6,344 nt of DNA from the NCBI GenBank assembly GCA_001770785.1, contig MERZ01000174.1:3139-9482 (forward strand), given 5' to 3'. Origin of the DNA: Burkholderiales bacterium RIFCSPHIGHO2_12_FULL_61_11. GTDB taxonomy: Bacteria > Pseudomonadota > Gammaproteobacteria > Burkholderiales > Burkholderiaceae_C. Below are positions 1 to 5,278 of this stretch, in pieces. Positions within the stretch are counted from its first letter, which is position 1. Each line of letters starts with the position of its first letter. The position numbers and the translations under genes are program-made. The notes below the pieces were generated by a model. It had not been told where the DNA came from. It worked only from the letters and a program-made list of their open reading frames with translations, and made no database searches.

Positions 1-68
1 CTCTGGTCATGGCGGCCATCCAGCTGCCAAACTAGCGCTGAAAGCAGGGTGCTGGCACTGCGCAGGAG

Positions 69-584
69 CTACCGGTTTGGCATGGCACCGGGATGATGTT
101 CATGACCAGCCATCGCATCGGCGCCATGGTCTGAGAGCTGGGCCTCGAACCAGGCGTGCAGCGCCGCAGCCAATTTGGCGCTTCCGGTGCGATAGGTGAG
201 TTCAGCGCCGCCTTCCACCTCCTGGTACGCCATCTTGATTTGACCAGTCTTTGCCGCTTTGAGTTGAGCAAGGCCAGGCATGTCGGTGCCGTGGATGTGC
301 GCTGGTCCCGAGAAGTCACCTTTTCGGAACTGCTTCTGGATGTCGCGCAGATGTTCCCGCACGAGCCGGACTTGCACAGCATCGGAGGGGTCCTTGGCGA
401 CCACGCGTTGCGTTCCCCCATCACCAGACTTGGTGAAAATATGGGTCGTGGCCTTGATGTTGAACGGCATGACGTCAGCGCCAAGCTTCGCGACTTCGGC
501 CTGGCGTTGAGCATCGGCCGAAAGCGCCGCGAGCGGCAGGCTGCTGATGACGAAAAGTGCGAGGCACAAAATGCGTTTCTTCAT
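69..584 (-). CDS. Small secreted His-containing protein, function unknown
   Basis: A 171-residue protein that begins with a clear Sec signal peptide: MKKR, a hydrophobic core at about residues 5-20, then cleavage after A23 or A25. It is therefore probably periplasmic. The mature part is hydrophilic, with histidines at H48, H78, H96 and H98 (in a PAHIHG motif), H143, H153, and an HEHH cluster at 161-164 near the C-terminus. These could bind a metal, but that is inference. The start is well supported: ATG at 584 with a GGAG Shine-Dalgarno 9 bases upstream. From memory, similar short secreted proteins carry the database name aspartate carbamoyltransferase. This protein is far shorter than that enzyme, is exported, and shows none of its carbamoyl-phosphate or aspartate binding motifs, so such a label would be wrong. 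The gene is divergent from chrA, which hints at shared regulation or a link with metal or oxidative stress, but this is unproven. The reading frame is intact. Confidence 0.85.
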   Translation of the reverse strand: MKKRILCLALFVISSLPLAALSADAQRQAEVAKLGADVMPFNIKATTHIFTKSGDGGTQRVVAKDPSDAVQVRLVREHLRDIQKQFRKGDFSGPAHIHGTDMPGLAQLKAAKTGQIKMAYQEVEGGAELTYRTGSAKLAAALHAWFEAQLSDHGADAMAGHEHHPGAMPNR

Positions 585-730
585 GCGTAATAACTCCAGT
601 TAAATTGACTTGACATGTCCTGTATTCTGCAAGTTCTCGTCTGACTGCGTGTCGGGCACCGGCAAAGGCCTTGGAGCGCTTGCCGAAATTCGTCAAAAAG
701 TGACTGTGCTTGTTTGGAAAAACCTATTTT
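585..730. promoter_or_regulatory. Divergent intergenic control region, secreted protein / chrA
   Basis: This 146-base gap separates two genes that are read outward, so it should hold both promoters. On the plus strand there is a TTGACT (605-610) overlapping a perfect TTGACA (610-615), but no good -10 box at 16-18 bases. The TTGACA overlaps the 8-base palindrome GACATGTC (612-619), and ACTTG (608-612) pairs with CAAGT (630-634) as a spaced inverted repeat. These could be an operator for a chromate- or stress-responsive regulator, which would need an activator to compensate for the poor -10. No promoter can be assigned with certainty on either strand. Confidence 0.35.
594..597 (-). promoter_or_regulatory. 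Ribosome binding site of the secreted-protein gene
   Basis: CTCC on the plus strand reads GGAG on the minus strand, 9 bases before the ATG at 584. It fixes the start of the secreted protein and agrees with the signal peptide beginning at that methionine. Confidence 0.6.
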
Positions 731-1984
731 ATGAACCCACCGCAGCAGCAATACCTACGCCCCGAGCCAAACGCAGCCGATGAACCGGGGACTGCATTGC
801 AGCCCCGTGGCTCTGCCATAGAGGTGTTCCTCGCCTTCTTAAAGCTTGGCCTGACTTCGTTCGGAGGTCCAGTGGCTCACCTTGGCTACTTCCGCGCAGA
901 GTTTGTGGACCGGCGAAAGTGGCTGGACGACAAAAGCTACTCCGACTTGGTCGCGTTGTGTCAGTTTCTTCCGGGGCCCGCCAGTAGCCAGGTTGGAATC
1001 GCTCTCGGGCTCGGCCGCGCTGGGTGGCTTGGATCCTTTGGCGCATGGGCGGGGTTCACGCTGCCGTCGGCAATTGCGCTCATTCTCTTTGCCTTCGGTG
1101 TCACACAGTGGACTGCTCTTTCACAATCAGGGGCAGTCCATGGCCTGAAAGTGGTTGCGGTCGCGGTGGTCGCGCAGGCTGTTTTCGGAATGGCCAAGTC
1201 GCTGTGTCCAGACCGCCTCAGAGCGGGAGTCGCCGTCATGGCAGCGCTGATGGTTCTTGCGGTCCCGTCGGCCGCGGGACAAATCCTGGCCATCGTCGCC
1301 GGTGGTGTTGCAGGTCGATGGGCGTTGCAGCTTGGACACCCTCCACCCGCGCGTCATCACGACTATGGCGTCAGCAAGACCACGGGGGCTGTCATGCTGC
1401 TGCTGTTCGGTATCTTGCTGGTCTTGCTTCCGGTGCTGGCCGCCATAGTCCAGTCGCCCATCGCTTCAGCGGTTTCAACCTTCTACCGGGCGGGCGCACT
1501 GGTGTTCGGTGGTGGCCACGTCGTGCTGCCACTTCTTCAGGCGGGTGTGGTGCCGAATGAATTGGTCAGCAACGACTCGTTTCTCGCGGGATACGGAGCT
1601 GCCCAGGCCGTTCCAGGGCCGCTGTTCACCTTTGCCGCTTACCTCGGTGCCGTGATGACCCCTCCGCTGGGTGGCTGGTTGGGTGGCTTGGGCCTACTCA
1701 TCGCCATCTTCGTTCCAGCGTTCTTGATAGTCGTCGGCACGTTGCCCTTTTGGGAGACGCTACGTCAACGCGACGGCGTTCAGCGAGCGATGGCAGGCGT
1801 TAACGCCGCAGTGGTCGGTGTGCTTGGCGCTGCACTGTACGACCCGGTCTGGACGAGCGCCATTCACTCAAGAGAAGATTTCGGGCTCGCGTTGGCTGCG
1901 TTCGGCTTGCTGGTCTATGGGCGCCAGTCACCTGTGCTGGTCGTGGCCCTCGCTGCGATAGCGGGCTGGCTACTCGCCCTTTGA
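731..1984 (+). CDS. chrA: Chromate transporter ChrA (long-chain CHR family)
   Basis: An inner-membrane protein of 417 residues from the ATG at 731, the usual size of the two-domain long-chain CHR family, which expels chromate from the cytoplasm. The two homologous halves are visible. The N-terminal half has FLKLGLTSFGGPVAHLGYF (about 36-54), RRKWLDD and QFLPGPASSQVG (78-89). The C-terminal half has FYRAGALVFGGGHVVLPLL (251-269) and AVPGPLFTFAAYLG (293-306). The GGP/GGG and PGP motifs mark each half, and many hydrophobic segments lie between them. A TTG at 710 in the same frame is another possible start and would add seven residues. ATG 731 is preferred, with a weak GGA about 12 bases upstream, and the family alignment begins only near residue 30, so it does not decide. 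No chrB or chrC neighbour is present in the window; the only partner is the divergent secreted protein. Related members transport other oxyanions, so the substrate is inferred. Confidence 0.93.
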   Translation: MNPPQQQYLRPEPNAADEPGTALQPRGSAIEVFLAFLKLGLTSFGGPVAHLGYFRAEFVDRRKWLDDKSYSDLVALCQFLPGPASSQVGIALGLGRAGWLGSFGAWAGFTLPSAIALILFAFGVTQWTALSQSGAVHGLKVVAVAVVAQAVFGMAKSLCPDRLRAGVAVMAALMVLAVPSAAGQILAIVAGGVAGRWALQLGHPPPARHHDYGVSKTTGAVMLLLFGILLVLLPVLAAIVQSPIASAVSTFYRAGALVFGGGHVVLPLLQAGVVPNELVSNDSFLAGYGAAQAVPGPLFTFAAYLGAVMTPPLGGWLGGLGLLIAIFVPAFLIVVGTLPFWETLRQRDGVQRAMAGVNAAVVGVLGAALYDPVWTSAIHSREDFGLALAAFGLLVYGRQSPVLVVALAAIAGWLLAL

Positions 1985-2056
1985 CTGGTCTTCTGGCAAC
2001 CCCACGGCGGCTTCAGGCTCGCTTGTTCGTCGCGCCAGCAAGAGGCCGTGTCGAGT
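1985..2056. other. Convergent spacer between chrA and the DUF504 gene
   Basis: A 72-base spacer where the two genes end facing each other. There is an imperfect stem (about 2014-2046, GGCTCGCTTG against CAAGAGGCC), but no run of T follows on either strand. It is at best a weak terminator, and no classical intrinsic terminator is seen. Confidence 0.3.
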
Positions 2057-2317
2057 TCATGCGTGCCCCTCGCGCCGCCAGATCAACTCGCCGCCGCGCC
2101 ACACTTCGCGCACGCGATGGAAAGGCACCATGTGCAGCGAGCCGTCATCCTCGATCACGTCAAATGAGAAGTGCTCGCCGCGCGTAAGATGCACCCGGTG
2201 GAACGGCACGCGGACGATCCGGTCGTCGAGCCGGTCATGGTAGCCAATCACGAACTCACCTTTGCCGAATTCCGGATCCCACTGGATGCGGTGGAGCAGG
2301 TCCTGAATCGGAGTCAT
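2057..2317 (-). CDS. DUF504 / MJ1316-family small protein, predicted RNA-repair link
   Basis: An 86-residue protein matching the DUF504 (MJ1316) family over its whole length. Recognisable blocks are MTPIQDLLHRIQWDPEF (1-17), GYHDR (25-29) and the C-terminal MVPFHRVREVWRGGELIWRR (63-82). There is no signal peptide or membrane segment, so it is probably cytosolic. From knowledge of the family, the domain occurs alone or fused to RNA-processing enzymes and has been predicted to recognise RNA ends in RNA repair; direct experimental proof is thin as far as I know. The hexapeptide VPFHRV occurs twice (37-42 and 64-69), suggesting an internal structural repeat. The ATG at 2317 fits the family N-terminus, but no Shine-Dalgarno precedes it. 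It is divergent from the MlaF-like gene and convergent with chrA, so it forms its own transcription unit. Confidence 0.8.
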   Translation of the reverse strand: MTPIQDLLHRIQWDPEFGKGEFVIGYHDRLDDRIVRVPFHRVHLTRGEHFSFDVIEDDGSLHMVPFHRVREVWRGGELIWRREGHA

Positions 2318-2374
2318 TGGCGGGAGACGGCGAAGTCAGTCATTCGGACTTTTTCCTCTTTGGGCGATGCCCTC

Positions 2375-2389
2375 TGGACATCATATCCA
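2375..2389. promoter_or_regulatory. Candidate operator palindrome
   Basis: TGGACATCATATCCA is an odd-length palindrome around a central C, with only one mismatched pair (TGGAyAT-n-ATrTCCA). It lies in the 161-base gap between two divergent genes (DUF504 and the MlaF-like ATPase), where a repressor site would be expected. No regulator is encoded nearby and no second copy was seen, so function is only inferred. Confidence 0.25.
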
Positions 2390-2447
2390 CCATCGCGGCG
2401 CGAGTTTCGTATACAAAAAACGGGGTCAGAAAATTCCCCTATCATTT

Positions 2448-2464
2448 GAAAGCCGGGCGCTTTC
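2448..2464 (+). promoter_or_regulatory. Leader hairpin just before the mlaF-like start
   Basis: GAAAGC-CGGGC-GCTTTC is a perfect 6-base stem with a 5-base loop that ends 14 bases before the ATG at 2479. The stretch between it and the ATG is T-rich and carries no Shine-Dalgarno sequence. It may form in the mRNA leader if transcription starts near the TATCAT at 2440-2445. A regulatory role is inference. Confidence 0.3.
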
Positions 2465-2478
2465 CGGTTTCATTATTT

Positions 2479-3312
2479 ATGCCACATACCGTCAACCCAT
2501 CACTTGTTGAATTGCATCACCTGACCTTTGGGTACGGGGAGCGCGCCGTTCTGGATGACGTTTCCATGCGCATACCAAGGGGCAAAATCACTGCACTGAT
2601 AGGTCCGATGGGCGGTGGCAAGACGACTATGCTGCGTTTGATTGGCGGTCAGAACCGTGCATGGTCGGGGGAAATGCTGTTTGATGGGCAAGATATAACG
2701 CCCATGGATCGGAAACAACTCTATGCAGTCAGGCGTCGCATGGGCATGTTGTTTCAGTTCGGCGCATTGTTTGCTGACCTGAGCGTATTTGAGAACGTTG
2801 CCTTCCCGCTGCGTGAACATACCGATTTACCCGAATCACTCATCCGCGACATTGTCTTGATGAAGCTCAATGCGGTGGGCTTGCGAAACGCGCGTGACCT
2901 CATGCCCAGCGAAGTGTCGGGTGGGATGGCCAGGCGAATTGCATTAGCGCGCGCAATTGCATTGGACCCTGAGTTAGTGATGTACGACGAACCTTTTTCC
3001 GGTCTCGATCCGATTTCGCTTCGTACAGCAGCGCGCTTGATTCGTCAGCTCAATGACTCTATGGGACTGACCAGTATTTTTGTGTCGCATGAACTTAAAC
3101 AAACCCTTGAGATTGCCGATCATGTTGTCGTTCTGGACAATGGAAAGGTCGCGTTCGAAGGCACTGTGAATGAGGTACGCGAGAGCGCCGATCCGCTGGT
3201 GTTCCAGTATGTGAATGAACGACCGGATGGCCCGGTGCGGTTTCATTACCCGGCGGTCACTATTGATGAAGATTTTGGTATCTCCACCCATTCCAAACCA
3301 ACGCCTGGGTGA
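2479..3312 (+). CDS. mlaF: MlaF-type phospholipid ABC transporter ATPase (orphan)
   Basis: A 277-residue ABC ATPase of full MlaF size. Motifs run in order: Walker A GPMGGGKTT (42-50, K48), Q-loop LFQFGALFADLSVFENVAFP (91-110, Q93), signature SGGMARR (147-153), Walker B LVMYDE (166-171, E171), D-loop SGLD (174-177) and H-loop SHE (H204). The LFQ-GALF and SGGMARR forms and the tail PDGPVRFHYPA are typical of MlaF, the cytoplasmic ATPase that drives the MlaFEDB complex, which moves phospholipids between outer and inner membrane with periplasmic MlaC. All catalytic residues are present. ATG 2479 gives the family length, but there is no visible Shine-Dalgarno. Oddly, no mlaE, mlaD, mlaC or mlaB follows, since a convergent gene ends 36 bases downstream. 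Codons rare in high-GC genomes (ATA, TTA, AGG) and lower GC set it apart from its right-hand neighbours. It may be an extra copy serving another permease. Confidence 0.85.
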   Translation: MPHTVNPSLVELHHLTFGYGERAVLDDVSMRIPRGKITALIGPMGGGKTTMLRLIGGQNRAWSGEMLFDGQDITPMDRKQLYAVRRRMGMLFQFGALFADLSVFENVAFPLREHTDLPESLIRDIVLMKLNAVGLRNARDLMPSEVSGGMARRIALARAIALDPELVMYDEPFSGLDPISLRTAARLIRQLNDSMGLTSIFVSHELKQTLEIADHVVVLDNGKVAFEGTVNEVRESADPLVFQYVNERPDGPVRFHYPAVTIDEDFGISTHSKPTPG

Positions 3313-3348
3313 TTCCCAATGGCTGGCTCAAAAACACTCAACCCAAAT
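3313..3348. other. Convergent spacer, mlaF-like / pabBC
   Basis: Only 36 bases separate the two stop codons. No hairpin with a T-run is seen, so transcription from each side may read into the other gene's 3' end. There is no room for further mla genes. Confidence 0.5.
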
Positions 3349-5121
3349 TCAAACCATTTCCGCCCCAATCCACCCCCGCAGGCTGTTCAAAAACGCCCAG
3401 CCCTGCACCCGTGGCAAGTCTTCCACCCGCACCACGGCCTCGGTCAGCTTTCCATCCCGCAGCGACAGCGCACGCCCAACGCCCGGCAGCAAGCCACATG
3501 AGAGCGGCGGCGTGAGCCAGCGGTCGTCCATCAGCATCGCCACGTTGCCGCGCGTGCATTCGGTGATTTCCCCCTCGGCGTTCCACAGCACGGTGTCGAA
3601 CACCCCGGGCTCGGTGGGCGTGAAGGCGTTGTAATGGGCGCGGCGCGTGGTTTTGAATTGCACGAATTCGCCATGGGCCTCGTCCAGCGGGCGGTCGGCC
3701 AGTTGCAGGCGCACCTGAACGGGGGATGGGTCCATGGCCAAGGCTTGGGCGCGGGCCTGGCCTTGGGCGTTGAGCAGCAGGCGCACGCACCACAGCCCTT
3801 GCGGGTGGGCCTGCTTCAATTCCTGCAGGCAGTGCTGCACTTTGGCTGCTTCCCACGGAGTGCCAAAATGCGCGGCGGCAGCGGCCAGGCGCTGCAGGTG
3901 GTGGTGGGCGTGGCACAGTTGGCCATCTTGTAGTGCCAAGGTTTCCAGAAGGTCAAAAGGCATGCTGGCCCGCTCCAGAAATTTGCGTTTGTCCCGCCAT
4001 TCCTGCCATTCGGCGTCAAGCCCGGCGCCCGAGGTGATGCCGCTGCCAATGCCGCAGCGGAGCAGCCCGGCCTGCACAGTGACGGTGCGGATCGGCACGT
4101 TGAACGTGGTCCTGATTCCATTTCCCTGCTCGCCCGGACGCACCACGCCGACGGCGCCGCAGTACAGGCCGCGCGGCTCGGGCTCCAGCGTGCGGATCAT
4201 CTGCATGGCGCGCACCTTGGGCGCGCCGGTCACCGAGCCGCAGGGGAACAGCGCGGCAAACACATCGGCCAGCGTGGTGCTTGGGCGGGTGCGTGCCTGC
4301 ACGTCGGAAGTCATCTGCCAGACGGTGGGCAGCGCTTCGGTGTGGAACAGGCGCGGCACCTGCACGCTGAAGGGCTCGGCAATGCGCGAGATGTCGTTGC
4401 GCAGCAGGTCCACGATCATGACGTTTTCGGCGCGCTCCTTGGGCGATGCGCGAAGGGCGGCGGCCTGGGCGGCGTCTTCCTGCGGCGTGGCGCCGCGCGC
4501 GGCGGTGCCCTTCATGGGGCGCGCCAGAATCTGGCCGTCCTGCCAGTCAAAAAACAGCTCGGGCGACACCGACAGCACCTGCTCGTCGCCGGTGTCGATA
4601 AAGGCCGCGTAGCCGCCCGGCTGGGCGCGCTGCAGGGCGGCAAACAGGGCCTGGGCCGCGCCGTCTTCCTGTTCACCAACCCATGCGCCTTCTAGCGGTG
4701 CGGTGAAGTTGACCTGGTACAACTCGCCGGCCGCGATGGCACGCTGGATCTGGTCCATGGCCGAACCAAACGCCGGGCGCTGGCAGGTCTCCACCCACTG
4801 CACCTGGGCGGCGCTAGCACTAGCGGTGGCGTCATCGGGCCAGGGCAAGGCTTCGTCGAAGACAGCAAACCAGGCCAGTGGCCCGTCGGGCGCATGCACG
4901 GCCAAGGCGGCGTCAAAGGCCGGTGCCGCTTCGTAGCGCACGTAGCCCACGCACCAGCGGCCCTGCAGCGCCGCGGCCTGCACGGCGTCGAGCACGGAGC
5001 GCACCTCGGCCAACTGGTGCGCCACCAGCACGGCGCGCGGCGTGCCAAAAGCGTAGCGCAGGCGCGGCGCGGCGCTGTCGTTCGGATCGGAAAAGTCGAT
5101 GCGTGCAGTAATAAAGGTCAA
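3349..5121 (-). CDS. pabB: Bifunctional aminodeoxychorismate synthase component I / aminodeoxychorismate lyase
   Basis: A 590-residue fusion of two folate-pathway enzymes making 4-aminobenzoate from chorismate. Residues about 120-385 are the chorismate-binding PabB domain: GELYQVNFT (132-140), RPMKGTAARG (201-210, with K204 at the catalytic lysine position), ENVMIVDLLRND (232-243), PCGSVTGAPKVRAM (293-306) and GIGSGITSGA (357-366). Residues about 385-590 are a class IV aminotransferase-fold PabC lyase: FKTTRRAHY (489-497, K490 the expected PLP lysine) and GEITECTRGN (517-526). The PabA glutaminase subunit is not in the window. The chosen start is TTG 5121, with AGGAG five bases upstream and the N-terminus TFITARIDF as expected for this fusion. 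An ATG at 5163 and one at 5409 are in frame, but the added residues are translations of repeats and of nadA antisense. It lies downstream of nadA on the same strand, 157 bases apart, with no clear promoter between. Confidence 0.92.
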   Translation of the reverse strand: MTFITARIDFSDPNDSAAPRLRYAFGTPRAVLVAHQLAEVRSVLDAVQAAALQGRWCVGYVRYEAAPAFDAALAVHAPDGPLAWFAVFDEALPWPDDATASASAAQVQWVETCQRPAFGSAMDQIQRAIAAGELYQVNFTAPLEGAWVGEQEDGAAQALFAALQRAQPGGYAAFIDTGDEQVLSVSPELFFDWQDGQILARPMKGTAARGATPQEDAAQAAALRASPKERAENVMIVDLLRNDISRIAEPFSVQVPRLFHTEALPTVWQMTSDVQARTRPSTTLADVFAALFPCGSVTGAPKVRAMQMIRTLEPEPRGLYCGAVGVVRPGEQGNGIRTTFNVPIRTVTVQAGLLRCGIGSGITSGAGLDAEWQEWRDKRKFLERASMPFDLLETLALQDGQLCHAHHHLQRLAAAAAHFGTPWEAAKVQHCLQELKQAHPQGLWCVRLLLNAQGQARAQALAMDPSPVQVRLQLADRPLDEAHGEFVQFKTTRRAHYNAFTPTEPGVFDTVLWNAEGEITECTRGNVAMLMDDRWLTPPLSCGLLPGVGRALSLRDGKLTEAVVRVEDLPRVQGWAFLNSLRGWIGAEMV

Positions 5122-5149
5122 ATCAGCTCCTAGCGCTTGCCTACAGGAG
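5119..5149. repeat. Half of a palindromic dispersed repeat (AGCTCCTAGCGCTTG type)
   Basis: The stretch has an AGCTCCTAGCGCTTG core (5125-5139) containing the palindrome AGCGCT (5132-5137), and CTCCT/AGGAG arms at 5127-5131 and 5145-5149. From memory, related sequences built around CTAGCGCTT are frequent palindromic intergenic elements in Comamonadaceae. Only one arm seems to be present here. The element reaches the start codon of pabBC and contains its Shine-Dalgarno. Identity with the dispersed family is from memory and not tested. Confidence 0.35.
5127..5131 (-). promoter_or_regulatory. Ribosome binding site deciding the pabBC start
   Basis: CTCCT on the plus strand is AGGAG on the minus strand, five bases before the TTG at 5121. 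It supports the TTG start over the in-frame ATG codons further upstream. A matching CTCCT in the mRNA leader (5145-5149, AGGAG on the plus strand) could pair with it and partly hide it. Confidence 0.55.
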
Positions 5150-5171
5150 TGGTTGGGGCGCATGCGTCGCG

Positions 5172-5215
5172 TCGCCCCCACCCCAGCCCTCTCCCAGAGT
5201 GAGAGGGAGTAAGAC
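5172..5215. repeat. REP-like intergenic palindrome (CCCTCTC...GAGAGGG)
   Basis: CCCTCTC (5187-5193) pairs with GAGAGGG (5201-5207) around a 7-base loop, preceded by CCCCCACCCCAG. This is the pattern of a very common proteobacterial intergenic repeat whose antisense translation gives the well-known spurious peptide SLSLWERAGV; here that frame reads SYSLSLWERAGVGATR. It sits between nadA and pabBC on the minus strand and could stabilise the 3' end of the nadA message or act as a weak terminator, although no T-run follows. Confidence 0.6.
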
Positions 5216-5278
5216 CAGACGGCCACAACAGATGTCCTCGCCAAACTCTGCCGGTGGCGTCCGCCGAGCGCACCAGCT

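Larger units (their letters stand above)
2318..2478. promoter_or_regulatory. Divergent intergenic region, DUF504 / mlaF-like
   Basis: A 161-base gap that becomes more AT-rich toward the ATPase gene. It contains the palindrome at 2375-2389, an imperfect palindrome around GTATAC (2409-2414), a 4-base GGGG/CCCC inverted repeat (2422-2425 with 2436-2439), TATCAT at 2440-2445 that matches a -10 box at five of six positions, and the hairpin at 2448-2464. No convincing -35 box stands 16-18 bases before TATCAT. An in-frame extension of the ATPase frame back to a TTG at 2317 exists, but its residues do not resemble any ATPase N-terminus, so the region is treated as noncoding. Confidence 0.4.
5122..5278. 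other. Intergenic spacer nadA / pabBC
   Basis: A 157-base spacer between two same-strand genes, mostly filled by the REP-like palindrome and the AGCTCCTAGCGCTTG-type half element. On the minus strand no good -35/-10 pair was found. pabBC may be read through from nadA or use a promoter too weak to recognise. Confidence 0.45.

Noticed and set aside
1..19. Possible start of another minus-strand gene (ATG at 19, reading M-A-A-M-T-R)
   Set aside because: Only six codons are visible and there is no good Shine-Dalgarno, so it cannot be supported.
1024..1560. Second plus-strand frame inside chrA
   Set aside because: It overlaps the clearly conserved ChrA frame and lacks membrane segments or any family motif.
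2422..2439. GGGG/CCCC inverted repeat as a mobile-element end
   Set aside because: Only four paired bases with a 10-base loop, and no matching copy on the other side of the mlaF-like gene.
2317..2478. N-terminal extension of the MlaF-like protein from TTG 2317
   Set aside because: The extra 54 residues do not resemble MlaF, and the frame runs through palindromes and promoter-like sequence; the ATG at 2479 gives the family length.
3321..3403. Imperfect direct repeat GGCTG-n-TCAAAAAC at 3321 and 3381
   Set aside because: The second copy is inside the pabBC coding end and the match is short and gapped; probably chance.
3734..4612. Long plus-strand open frame (292 codons) inside pabBC
   Set aside because: It is antisense to a strongly conserved enzyme gene; its residues are typical of a high-GC shadow frame and match no family I recognise.
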